In this document: piece after piece, positions 24,737 through 38,096 of the stretch
Layout: each line of letters starts with the position of its first letter
How positions within the stretch are numbered: position 1 is the stretch's first letter
DNA from: Pratylenchus scribneri
Lineage: Eukaryota > Nematoda > Chromadorea > Rhabditida > Pratylenchidae
Length of the DNA: 64,000 bases
Direction of reading: 5' to 3'
Assembly (NCBI GenBank): GCA_030063045.1
Contig: JAQSEB010000078.1
Span: 564,001-628,000 of the forward strand
Position numbers and translations under genes: made by a program
The notes under the pieces: generated by a model
Databases searched by the model: none
Seen by the model: only the letters and a program-made list of their open reading frames with translations
What the model was told of the DNA's origin: nothing

Positions 24737-27700
24737 TTCTGTTGAAATTTTATAAAAATATTCTATTGATTTAATAATTTTTTCCAAAAAATAGTCAAAA
24801 TTAGAGAAAAAAACTTTCTGACCAATAGATGAGTGTGCCCATGGGAACAGTTAGGTTTATATCTCTTCTAAAAAATTCTTCCTCTATTATATTCTTCTGT
24901 TGAAATTCTATAAAAATATTCTATTGATTTAATAATTTTTTCCAAAAAAATAGTCAAAATTAGAGAAAAAAACTTTTTGACCAATAGATGAGTGTGCCCA
25001 TGGGCACAGTTAGGTTTATATCTCTAAAATCTTTATCTTTCTAAAAAATTCTTCCTCTATTATATTCTTCTGTTGAAATTTTATAAAAATATTCTATTGA
25101 TTTAATAATTTTTTCCAAAAAATAGTCAAAATTAGAGAAAAAAACTTTCTGACCAATAGATGAGTGTGCCCATGGGAACAGTTAGGTTTATATCTCTTCT
25201 AAAAAATTCTTCCTCTATTATATTCTTCTGTTGAAATTCTATAAAAATATTCTATTGATTTAATAATTTTTTCCAAAAAAATAGTCAAAATTAGAGAAAA
25301 AAACTTTTTGACCAATAGATGAGTGTGCCCATGGGCACAGTTAGGTTTATATCTCTAAAATCTTTATCTTTCTAAAAAATTCTTCCTCTATTATATTCTT
25401 CTGTTGAAATTTTATAAAAATATTCTATTGATTTAATAATTTTTTCCAAAAAAATAGTCAAAATTAGAGAAAAAAACTTTTTGACCAATAGATGAGTGTG
25501 CCCATGGGCACAGTTAGGTTTATATCTCTAAAATCTTTATCTTTCTAAAAAATTCTTCCTCTATTATATTCTTCTGTTGAAATTTTATAAAAATATTCTA
25601 TTGATTTAATAATTTTTTCCAAAAAAATAGTCAAAATTAGAGAAAAAAACTTTTTGACCAATAGATGAGTGTGCCCATGGGCACAGTTAGGTTTATATCT
25701 CTAAAATCTTTATCTTTCTAAAAAATTCTTCCTCTATTATATTCTTCTGTTGAAATTCTATAAAAATATTCTATTGATTTAATAATTTTTTCCAAAAAAA
25801 TAGTCAAAATTTTTAAAAAACTTTCTGACCAATAGATGAGTGTGCCCATGGGCACAGTTAGGTTTATATCTCTAAAATCATTGTCTTTCTAAAAAATTCT
25901 TCCTCTATTATATTCTTCTGTTGAAATTCTATAAAAATATTCTATTGATTTAATAATTTTTTCTAAATAAATAGTCAAAATTTTTAAAAAACTTTATGAC
26001 CAATAGATGAGTGTGCCCATGGGCACAGTTAGGTTTATATCTCTAAAATCTTTATCTTTCTAAAAAATTCTTCCTCTATTATATTCTACTGTTGAAATTC
26101 TATAATAATATTCTATTGATTTAATAATTTTTTCCAAAAAAATAGTTAAAATTAGAGAAAAAATCTTTCTGACCAATAGATGAGTGTGCCCATGGGCACA
26201 GTTAGGTTTATATCTCTAAAATCTTTATCTTTCTAAAAAATTCTTCCTCTATTATATTCTTCTGTTGAAATTTTATAAAAATATTCTATTGATTTAATAA
26301 TTTTTTCCAAAAAAATAATCAAAATTAGAGAAAAAAACTTTCTGACCAATAGATGAGTGTGCCCATGGGCACAGTTAGGTTTATATCTCTAAAATCTTTA
26401 TCTTTCTAAAAAATTCTTCCTCTATTATATTCTTCTGTTGAAATTTTATAAAAATATTCTATTGATTTAATAATTTTTTCCAAAAAAATAGTCAAAATTA
26501 GAGAAAAAAACTTTCTGACCAATAGATGAGTGTGCCCATGGGCACAGTTAGGTTTATATCTCTAAAATCTTTATCTTTCTAAAAAATTCTTCCTCTATTA
26601 TATTCTACTGTTGAAATTCTATAAAAATATTCTATTGATTTAATAATTTTTTCCAAAAAAATAGTCAAAATTAGAGAAAAAAACTTTCTGACCAATAGAT
26701 GAGTGTGCCCATGGGCACAGTTAGGTTTATATCTCTAAAATCTTTATCTTTCTAAAAAATTCTTCCTCTATTATATTCTTCTGTTGAAATTCTATAAAAA
26801 TATTCTATTGATATAATAATTTTTTCCAAAAAAATAGTCAAAATTAGAGAAAAAAAACATTCTGACCAATAGATGAGTGTGCCCATGGGCACAGTTAGGT
26901 TTATATCTCTAAAATCATTGTCTTTCTAAAAAATTCTTCCTCTATTATATTCTACTGTTGAAATTCTATAAAAATATTCTATTGATTTAATAATTTTTTC
27001 TAAATAAATAGTCAAAATTTTTAAAAAACTTTCTGACCAATAGATGAGTGTGCCCATGGGCACAGTTAGGTTTATATCTCTAAAATCATTGTCTTTCTAA
27101 AAAATTCTTCCTCTATTATATTCTACTGTTGAAATTCTATAAAAATATTCTATTGATTTAATAATTTTTTCCAAAAAAATAGTCAAAATTAGAGAAAAAA
27201 ACTTTTTGACCAATAGATGAGTGTGCCCATGGGCACAGTTAGGTTTATATCTCTAAAATCTTTATCTTTCTAAAAAATTCTTCCTCTATTATATTCTACT
27301 GTTGAAATTCTATAAAAATATTCTATTGATTTAATAATTTTTTCTAAATAAATAGTCAAAATTTTTAAAAAACTTTCTGACCAATAGATGAGTGTGCCCA
27401 TGGGCACAGTTAGGTTTATATCTCTAAAATCATTGTCTTTCTAAAAAATTCTTCCTCTATTATATTCTACTGTTGAAATTCTATAAAAATATTCTATTGA
27501 TTTAATAATTTTTTCTAAATAAATAGTCAAAATTAGAGAAAAAAACTTTCTGACCAATAGATGAGTGTGCCCATGGGCACAGTTAGGTTTATATCTCTAA
27601 AATCTTTATCTTTCTAAAAAATTCTTCCTCTATTATATTCTACTGTTGAAATTCTATAAAAATATTCTATTGATTTAATAATTTTTTCCAAAAAAATAGT

Positions 27701-29186
27701 CAAAATTTTTAAAAAACTTTCTGACCAATAGATGAGTGTGCCCATGGGCACAGTTAGGTTTATATCTCTAAAATCATTGTCTTTCTAAAAAATTCTTCCT
27801 CTATTATATTCTTCTGTTGAAATTCTATAAAAATATTCTATTGATTTAATAATTTTTTCTAAATAAATAGTCAAAATTTTTAAAAAAACTTTATGACCAA
27901 TAGATGAGTGTGCCCATGGGCACAGTTAGGTTTATATCTCTAAAATCATTGTCTTTCTAAAAAATTCTTCCTCTATTATATTCTACTATTGAAATTCTAT
28001 AAAAATATTCTATTGATTTAATAATTTTTTCCAAAAAAATAGTCAAAATTTTTAAAAAACTTTCTGACCAATAGATGTGTGTGCCCATGGGCACAGTTAG
28101 GTTTATATCTCTAAAATCTTTATCTTTCTAAAAAATTCTTCCTCTATTATATTCTTCTGTTGAAATTCTATAAAAATATTCTATTGATATAATAATTTTT
28201 TCCAAAAAAATAGTCAAAATTAGAGAAAAAAAACATTCTGACCAATAGATGAGTGTGCCCATGGGCACAGTTAGGTTTATATCTCTAAAATCATTGTCTT
28301 TCTAAAAAATTCTTCCTCTATTATATTCTTCTGTTGAAATTCTATAAAAATATTCTATTGATTTAATAATTTTTTCTAAATAAATAGTCAAAATTTTTAA
28401 AAAACTTTCTGACCAATAGATGAGTGTGCCCATGGGCACAGTTAGGTTTATATCTCTAAAATCATTGTCTTTCTAAAAAATTCTTCCTCTATTATATTCT
28501 ACTGTTGAAATTCTATAAAAATATTCTATTGATTTAATAATTTTTTCTAAATAAATAGTCAAAATTAGAGAAAAAAACTTTCTGACCAATAGATGAGTGT
28601 GCCCATGGGCACAGTTAGGTTTATATCTCTAAAATCTTTATCTTTCTAAAAAATTCTTCCTCTATTATATTCTACTGTTGAAATTCTATAAAAATATTCT
28701 ATTGATTTAATAATTTTTTCCAAAAAAATAGTCAAAATTTTTAAAAAACTTTCTGACCAATAGATGAGTGTGCCCATGGGCACAGTTAGGTTTATATCTC
28801 TAAAATCATTGTCTTTCTAAAAAATTCTTCCTCTATTATATTCTTCTGTTGAAATTCTATAAAAATATTCTATTGATTTAATAATTTTTTCTAAATAAAT
28901 AGTCAAAATTTTTAAAAAAACTTTATGACCAATAGATGAGTGTGCCCATGGGCACAGTTAGGTTTATATCTCTAAAATCATTGTCTTTCTAAAAAATTCT
29001 TCCTCTATTATATTCTACTATTGAAATTCTATAAAAATATTCTATTGATTTAATAATTTTTTCCAAAAAAATAGTCAAAATTTTTAAAAAACTTTCTGAC
29101 CAATAGATGAGTGTGCCCATGGGCACAGTTAGGTTTATATCTCTAAAATCTTTATCTTTCTAAAAAATTCTTCCTCTATTATATTC
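24737..29186 (+). repeat. 26-monomer HOR, copy 1 (4450 bp)
   Basis: The unit begins with TTCTGTTGAAATTTTATAAA and has GGGAACAG monomers near 24842 and 25174. I count 26 boxes. Two GATATAATAATT monomers with an eight-A run before CATTCTG lie at 26859 and 28234, eight monomers apart, so the unit itself contains a nested duplication. One box reads GATGTGTG (28077), a private change. Marks repeat in copy 2 at 4447-4450 bp. Confidence 0.88.
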
Positions 29187-32100
29187 TTCTGTTGAAATTT
29201 TATAAAAATATTCTATTGATTTAATAATTTTTTCCAAAAAATAGTCAAAATTAGAGAAAAAAACTTTCTGACCAATAGATGAGTGTGCCCATGGGAACAG
29301 TTAGGTTTATATCTCTTCTAAAAAATTCTTCCTCTATTATATTCTTCTGTTGAAATTCTATAAAAATATTCTATTGATTTAATAATTTTTTCCAAAAAAA
29401 TAGTCAAAATTAGAGAAAAAAACTTTTTGACCAATAGATGAGTGTGCCCATGGGCACAGTTAGGTTTATATCTCTAAAATCTTTATCTTTCTAAAAAATT
29501 CTTCCTCTATTATATTCTTCTGTTGAAATTTTATAAAAATATTCTATTGATTTAATAATTTTTTCCAAAAAATAGTCAAAATTAGAGAAAAAAACTTTCT
29601 GACCAATAGATGAGTGTGCCCATGGGAACAGTTAGGTTTATATCTCTTCTAAAAAATTCTTCCTCTATTATATTCTTCTGTTGAAATTCTATAAAAATAT
29701 TCTATTGATTTAATAATTTTTTCCAAAAAAATAGTCAAAATTAGAGAAAAAAACTTTTTGACCAATAGATGAGTGTGCCCATGGGCACAGTTAGGTTTAT
29801 ATCTCTAAAATCTTTATCTTTCTAAAAAATTCTTCCTCTATTATATTCTTCTGTTGAAATTCTATAAAAATATTCTATTGATTTAATAATTTTTTCCAAA
29901 AAAATAGTCAAAATTTTTAAAAAACTTTCTGACCAATAGATGAGTGTGCCCATGGGCACAGTTAGGTTTATATCTCTAAAATCATTGTCTTTCTAAAAAA
30001 TTCTTCCTCTATTATATTCTTCTGTTGAAATTCTATAAAAATATTCTATTGATTTAATAATTTTTTCTAAATAAATAGTCAAAATTTTTAAAAAAACTTT
30101 ATGACCAATAGATGAGTGTGCCCATGGGCACAGTTAGGTTTATATCTCTAAAATCTTTATCTTTCTAAAAAATTCTTCCTCTATTATATTCTACTGTTGA
30201 AATTCTATAAAAATATTCTATTGATTTAATAATTTTTTCCAAAAAAATAGTCAAAATTTTTAAAAAACTTTCTGACCAATAGATGAGTGTGCCCATGGGC
30301 ACAGTTAGGTTTATATCTCTAAAATCATTGTCTTTCTAAAAAATTCTTCCTCTATTATATTCTTCTGTTGAAATTCTATAAAAATATTCTATTGATTTAA
30401 TAATTTTTTCTAAATAAATAGTCAAAATTTTTAAAAAAACTTTCTGACCAATAGATGAGTGTGCCCATGGGCACAGTTAGGTTTATATCTCTAAAATCTT
30501 TATCTTTCTAAAAAATTCTTCCTCTATTATATTCTACTATTGAAATTCTATAAAAATATTCTATTGATTTAATAATTTTTTCTAAATAAATAGTCAAAAT
30601 TAGAGAAAAAAACTTTCTGACCAATAGATGAGTGTGCCCATGGGCACAGTTAGGTTTATATCTCTAAAATCTTTATCTTTCTAAAAAATTCTTCCTCTAT
30701 TATATTCTTCTGTTGAAATTTTATAAAAATATTCTATTGATTTAATAATTTTTTCCAAAAAAATAATCAAAATTAGAGAAAAAAACTTTCTGACCAATAG
30801 ATGAGTGTGCCCATGGGCACAGTTAGGTTTATATCTCTAAAATCTTTATCTTTCTAAAAAATTCTTCCTCTATTATATTCTTCTGTTGAAATTTTATAAA
30901 AATATTCTATTGATTTAATAATTTTTTCCAAAAAAATAGTCAAAATTAGAGAAAAAAACTTTCTGACCAATAGATGAGTGTGCCCATGGGCACAGTTAGG
31001 TTTATATCTCTAAAATCTTTATCTTTCTAAAAAATTCTTCCTCTATTATATTCTACTGTTGAAATTCTATAAAAATATTCTATTGATTTAATAATTTTTT
31101 CCAAAAAAATAGTCAAAATTAGAGAAAAAAACTTTCTGACCAATAGATGAGTGTGCCCATGGGCACAGTTAGGTTTATATCTCTAAAATCTTTATCTTTC
31201 TAAAAAATTCTTCCTCTATTATATTCTTCTGTTGAAATTCTATAAAAATATTCTATTGATATAATAATTTTTTCCAAAAAAATAGTCAAAATTAGAGAAA
31301 AAAAACATTCTGACCAATAGATGAGTGTGCCCATGGGCACAGTTAGGTTTATATCTCTAAAATCATTGTCTTTCTAAAAAATTCTTCCTCTATTATATTC
31401 TACTGTTGAAATTCTATAAAAATATTCTATTGATTTAATAATTTTTTCTAAATAAATAGTCAAAATTTTTAAAAAACTTTCTGACCAATAGATGAGTGTG
31501 CCCATGGGCACAGTTAGGTTTATATCTCTAAAATCATTGTCTTTCTAAAAAATTCTTCCTCTATTATATTCTACTGTTGAAATTCTATAAAAATATTCTA
31601 TTGATTTAATAATTTTTTCCAAAAAAATAGTCAAAATTAGAGAAAAAAACTTTTTGACCAATAGATGAGTGTGCCCATGGGCACAGTTAGGTTTATATCT
31701 CTAAAATCTTTATCTTTCTAAAAAATTCTTCCTCTATTATATTCTACTGTTGAAATTCTATAAAAATATTCTATTGATTTAATAATTTTTTCTAAATAAA
31801 TAGTCAAAATTTTTAAAAAACTTTCTGACCAATAGATGAGTGTGCCCATGGGCACAGTTAGGTTTATATCTCTAAAATCATTGTCTTTCTAAAAAATTCT
31901 TCCTCTATTATATTCTACTGTTGAAATTCTATAAAAATATTCTATTGATTTAATAATTTTTTCTAAATAAATAGTCAAAATTAGAGAAAAAAACTTTCTG
32001 ACCAATAGATGAGTGTGCCCATGGGCACAGTTAGGTTTATATCTCTAAAATCTTTATCTTTCTAAAAAATTCTTCCTCTATTATATTCTACTGTTGAAAT

Positions 32101-33634
32101 TCTATAAAAATATTCTATTGATTTAATAATTTTTTCCAAAAAAATAGTCAAAATTTTTAAAAAACTTTCTGACCAATAGATGAGTGTGCCCATGGGCACA
32201 GTTAGGTTTATATCTCTAAAATCATTGTCTTTCTAAAAAATTCTTCCTCTATTATATTCTTCTGTTGAAATTCTATAAAAATATTCTATTGATTTAATAA
32301 TTTTTTCTAAATAAATAGTCAAAATTTTTAAAAAAACTTTATGACCAATAGATGAGTGTGCCCATGGGCACAGTTAGGTTTATATCTCTAAAATCATTGT
32401 CTTTCTAAAAAATTCTTCCTCTATTATATTCTACTATTGAAATTCTATAAAAATATTCTATTGATTTAATAATTTTTTCCAAAAAAATAGTCAAAATTTT
32501 TAAAAAACTTTCTGACCAATAGATGAGTGTGCCCATGGGCACAGTTAGGTTTATATCTCTAAAATCTTTATCTTTCTAAAAAATTCTTCCTCTATTATAT
32601 TCTTCTGTTGAAATTCTATAAAAATATTCTATTGATATAATAATTTTTTCCAAAAAAATAGTCAAAATTAGAGAAAAAAAACATTCTGACCAATAGATGA
32701 GTGTGCCCATGGGCACAGTTAGGTTTATATCTCTAAAATCATTGTCTTTCTAAAAAATTCTTCCTCTATTATATTCTTCTGTTGAAATTCTATAAAAATA
32801 TTCTATTGATTTAATAATTTTTTCTAAATAAATAGTCAAAATTTTTAAAAAACTTTCTGACCAATAGATGAGTGTGCCCATGGGCACAGTTAGGTTTATA
32901 TCTCTAAAATCATTGTCTTTCTAAAAAATTCTTCCTCTATTATATTCTACTGTTGAAATTCTATAAAAATATTCTATTGATTTAATAATTTTTTCTAAAT
33001 AAATAGTCAAAATTAGAGAAAAAAACTTTCTGACCAATAGATGAGTGTGCCCATGGGCACAGTTAGGTTTATATCTCTAAAATCTTTATCTTTCTAAAAA
33101 ATTCTTCCTCTATTATATTCTACTGTTGAAATTCTATAAAAATATTCTATTGATTTAATAATTTTTTCCAAAAAAATAGTCAAAATTTTTAAAAAACTTT
33201 CTGACCAATAGATGAGTGTGCCCATGGGCACAGTTAGGTTTATATCTCTAAAATCATTGTCTTTCTAAAAAATTCTTCCTCTATTATATTCTTCTGTTGA
33301 AATTCTATAAAAATATTCTATTGATTTAATAATTTTTTCTAAATAAATAGTCAAAATTTTTAAAAAAACTTTATGACCAATAGATGAGTGTGCCCATGGG
33401 CACAGTTAGGTTTATATCTCTAAAATCATTGTCTTTCTAAAAAATTCTTCCTCTATTATATTCTACTATTGAAATTCTATAAAAATATTCTATTGATTTA
33501 ATAATTTTTTCCAAAAAAATAGTCAAAATTTTTAAAAAACTTTCTGACCAATAGATGAGTGTGCCCATGGGCACAGTTAGGTTTATATCTCTAAAATCTT
33601 TATCTTTCTAAAAAATTCTTCCTCTATTATATTC
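29187..33634 (+). repeat. 26-monomer HOR, copy 2 (4448 bp)
   Basis: The CATTCTG marks at 31306 and 32682 correspond to 26859 and 28234 in copy 1. The five monomers at about 29.83-30.7 kb differ in subtype from the matching five in copy 1 (25.4-26.25 kb), although their number is the same. In particular the AGTTAAAA monomer of copy 1 (26146) has no counterpart here. This looks like replacement of a patch with no change in unit length. Confidence 0.88.
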
Positions 33635-34638
33635 TTCTGTTGAAATTTTATAAAAATATTCTATTGATTTAATAATTTTTTCCAAAAAATAGTCAAAATT
33701 AGAGAAAAAAACTTTCTGACCAATAGATGAGTGTGCCCATGGGAACAGTTAGGTTTATATCTCTTCTAAAAAATTCTTCCTCTATTATATTCTTCTGTTG
33801 AAATTCTATAAAAATATTCTATTGATTTAATAATTTTTTCCAAAAAAATAGTCAAAATTAGAGAAAAAAACTTTTTGACCAATAGATGAGTGTGCCCATG
33901 GGCACAGTTAGGTTTATATCTCTAAAATCTTTATCTTTCTAAAAAATTCTTCCTCTATTATATTCTTCTGTTGAAATTTTATAAAAATATTCTATTGATT
34001 TAATAATTTTTTCCAAAAAATAGTCAAAATTAGAGAAAAAAACTTTCTGACCAATAGATGAGTGTGCCCATGGGAACAGTTAGGTTTATATCTCTTCTAA
34101 AAAATTCTTCCTCTATTATATTCTTCTGTTGAAATTCTATAAAAATATTCTATTGATTTAATAATTTTTTCCAAAAAAATAGTCAAAATTAGAGAAAAAA
34201 ACTTTTTGACCAATAGATGAGTGTGCCCATGGGCACAGTTAGGTTTATATCTCTAAAATCTTTATCTTTCTAAAAAATTCTTCCTCTATTATATTCTTCT
34301 GTTGAAATTCTATAAAAATATTCTATTGATTTAATAATTTTTTCCAAAAAAATAGTCAAAATTTTTAAAAAACTTTCTGACCAATAGATGAGTGTGCCCA
34401 TGGGCACAGTTAGGTTTATATCTCTAAAATCATTGTCTTTCTAAAAAATTCTTCCTCTATTATATTCTTCTGTTGAAATTCTATAAAAATATTCTATTGA
34501 TTTAATAATTTTTTCTAAATAAATAGTCAAAATTTTTAAAAAACTTTATGACCAATAGATGAGTGTGCCCATGGGCACAGTTAGGTTTATATCTCTAAAA
34601 TCTTTATCTTTCTAAAAAATTCTTCCTCTATTATATTC
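33635..34638 (+). repeat. 26-monomer HOR, truncated copy 3
   Basis: This begins as the other copies do, with GGGAACAG near 33740 and 34072, and keeps the pattern through the CTAAATAAATAG/TTTATG monomer. It then stops, and the 11-monomer HOR block begins. Confidence 0.82.
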
Positions 34639-37600
34639 TTCTGTTGAAATTCTATAAAAATATTCTATTGATTTAATAATTTTTTCCAAAAAAATAGTCA
34701 AAATTAGAGAAAAAAACTTTCTGACCAATAGATGAGTGTGCCCATGGGCACAGTTAGGTTTATATCTATAAAATCATTGTCTTTCTAAAAAATTCTTCCT
34801 CTATTATATTCTACTGTTGAAATTCTATAAAAATATTCTATTGATTTAATAATTTTTTCCAAAAAAATAATCAAAATTAGAGAAAAAAACTTTCTGACCA
34901 ATAGATGAGTGTGCCCATGGGCACAGTTAGGTTTATATCTATAAAATCATTGTCTTTCTAAAAAATTCTTCCTCTATTATATTCTACTGTTGAAATTCTA
35001 TAAAAATATTCTATTGATTTAATAATTTTTTCCAAAAAAATAGTCAAAATTAGAGAAAAAAACTTTCTGACCAATAGATGAGTGTGCCCATGGGCACAGT
35101 TAGGTTTATATCTCTAAAATCTTTATCTTTCTAAAAAATTCTTCTTCTATTATATTCTACTGTTGAAATTCTATAAAAATATTCTATTGATTTAATAATT
35201 TTTTCCAAAAAAATAGTCAAAATTAGAGAAAAAAACTTTCTGACCAATAGATGAGTGTGCCCATGGGCACAGTTAGGTTTATATCTCTAAAATCTTTATC
35301 TTTCTAAAAAATTCTTCCTCTATTATATTCTACTGTTGAAATTCTATAAAAATATTCTATTGATTTAATAATTTTTTCCAAAAAAATAGTCAAAATTAGA
35401 GAAAAAAACTTTCTGACCAATAGATGAGTGTGCCCATGGGCACAGTTAGGTTTATATCTCTAAAATCTTTATCTTTCTAAAAAATTCTTCCTCTATTATA
35501 TTCTACTGTTGAAATTCTATAAAAATATTCTATTGATTTAATAATTTTTTCCAAAAAAATAGTCAAAATTAGAGAAAAAAACTTTCTGACCAATAGATGA
35601 GTGTGCCCATGGGCACAGTTAGGTTTATATCTCTAAAATCTTTATCTTTCTAAAAAATTCTTCCTCTATTATATTCTTCTGTTGAAATTCTATAAAAATT
35701 TTCTATTGATTTAATAATTTTTTCCAAAAAAATAGTCAAAATTAGAGAAAAAAACTTTCTGACCAATAGATGAGTGTGCCCATGGGCACAGTTAGGTTTA
35801 TATCTCTAAAATCTTTATCTTTCTAAAAAATTCTTCTTCTATTATATTCTACTGTTGAAATTCTATAAAAATATTCTATTGATTTAATAATTTTTTCCAA
35901 AAAAATAGTCAAAATTAGAGAAAAAAACTTTCTGACCAATAGATGAGTGTGCCCATGGGCACAGTTAGGTTTATATCTCTAAAATCTTTATCTTTCTAAA
36001 AAATTCTTCCTCTATTATATTCTTCTGTTGAAATTCTATAAAAATTTTCTATTGATTTAATAATTTTTTCCAAAAAAATAGTCAAAATTAGAGAAAAAAA
36101 CTTTCTGACCAATAGATGAGTGTGCCCATGGGCACAGTTAGGTTTATATCTCTAAAATCATTGTCTTTCTAAAAAATTCTTCCTCTATTATATTCTTCTG
36201 TTGAAATTCTATAAAAATATTCTATTGATTTAATAATTTTTTCTAAATAAATAGTCAAAATTTTTAAAAAACTTTATGACCAATAGATGAGTGTGCCCAT
36301 GGGCACAGTTAGGTTTATATCTCTAAAATCTTTATCTTTCTAAAAAATTCTTCCTCTATTATATTCTTCTGTTGAAATTCTATAAAAATATTCTATTGAT
36401 TTAATAATTTTTTCCAAAAAAATAGTCAAAATTAGAGAAAAAAACTTTCTGACCAATAGATGAGTGTGCCCATGGGCACAGTTAGGTTTATATCTCTAAA
36501 ATCTTTATCTTTCTAAAAAATTCTTCTTCTATTATATTCTACTGTTGAAATTCTATAAAAATATTCTATTGATTTAATAATTTTTTCCAAAAAAATAATC
36601 AAAATTAGAGAAAAAAACTTTCTGACCAATAGATGAGTGTGCCCATGGGCACAGTTAGGTTTATATCTATAAAATCATTGTCTTTCTAAAAAATTCTTCC
36701 TCTATTATATTCTACTGTTGAAATTCTATAAAAATATTCTATTGATTTAATAATTTTTTCCAAAAAAATAATCAAAATTAGAGAAAAAAACTTTCTGACC
36801 AATAGATGAGTGTGCCCATGGGCACAGTTAGGTTTATATCTATAAAATCATTGTCTTTCTAAAAAATTCTTCCTCTATTATATTCTACTGTTGAAATTCT
36901 ATAAAAATATTCTATTGATTTAATAATTTTTTCCAAAAAAATAGTCAAAATTAGAGAAAAAAACTTTCTGACCAATAGATGAGTGTGCCCATGGGCACAG
37001 TTAGGTTTATATCTCTAAAATCTTTATCTTTCTAAAAAATTCTTCTTCTATTATATTCTACTGTTGAAATTCTATAAAAATATTCTATTGATTTAATAAT
37101 TTTTTCCAAAAAAATAGTCAAAATTAGAGAAAAAAACTTTCTGACCAATAGATGAGTGTGCCCATGGGCACAGTTAGGTTTATATCTCTAAAATCTTTAT
37201 CTTTCTAAAAAATTCTTCCTCTATTATATTCTACTGTTGAAATTCTATAAAAATATTCTATTGATTTAATAATTTTTTCCAAAAAAATAGTCAAAATTAG
37301 AGAAAAAAACTTTCTGACCAATAGATGAGTGTGCCCATGGGCACAGTTAGGTTTATATCTCTAAAATCTTTATCTTTCTAAAAAATTCTTCCTCTATTAT
37401 ATTCTACTGTTGAAATTCTATAAAAATATTCTATTGATTTAATAATTTTTTCCAAAAAAATAGTCAAAATTAGAGAAAAAAACTTTCTGACCAATAGATG
37501 AGTGTGCCCATGGGCACAGTTAGGTTTATATCTCTAAAATCTTTATCTTTCTAAAAAATTCTTCCTCTATTATATTCTTCTGTTGAAATTCTATAAAAAT

Positions 37601-38096
37601 TTTCTATTGATTTAATAATTTTTTCCAAAAAAATAGTCAAAATTAGAGAAAAAAACTTTCTGACCAATAGATGAGTGTGCCCATGGGCACAGTTAGGTTT
37701 ATATCTCTAAAATCTTTATCTTTCTAAAAAATTCTTCTTCTATTATATTCTACTGTTGAAATTCTATAAAAATATTCTATTGATTTAATAATTTTTTCCA
37801 AAAAAATAGTCAAAATTAGAGAAAAAAACTTTCTGACCAATAGATGAGTGTGCCCATGGGCACAGTTAGGTTTATATCTCTAAAATCTTTATCTTTCTAA
37901 AAAATTCTTCCTCTATTATATTCTACTGTTGAAATTCTATAAAAATATTCTATTGATTTAATAATTTTTTCCAAAAAAATAGTCAAAATTAGAGAAAAAA
38001 ACTTTCTGACCAATAGATGAGTGTGCCCATGGGCACAGTTAGGTTTATATCTCTAAAATCTTTATCTTTCTAAAAAATTCTTCCTCTATTATATTC
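34639..38096 (+). repeat. 11-monomer HOR block (1901 bp unit, about 1.8 copies)
   Basis: Three marks repeat at exactly 1901 bp: TATATCTATAAAATC at 34761 and 36662, TAATC at 34868 and 36769, and TATAAAAATTTTCTATTG at 35691 and 37592. Nearly all copies are TTAGAG subtype, with several CTTCTTCTATT forms. Copy 1 is about 34.74-36.64 kb and copy 2 about 36.64-38.04 kb. The set of subtypes resembles that at 7.6-8.1 kb, so this block probably derives from that kind of monomer order. Confidence 0.83.
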
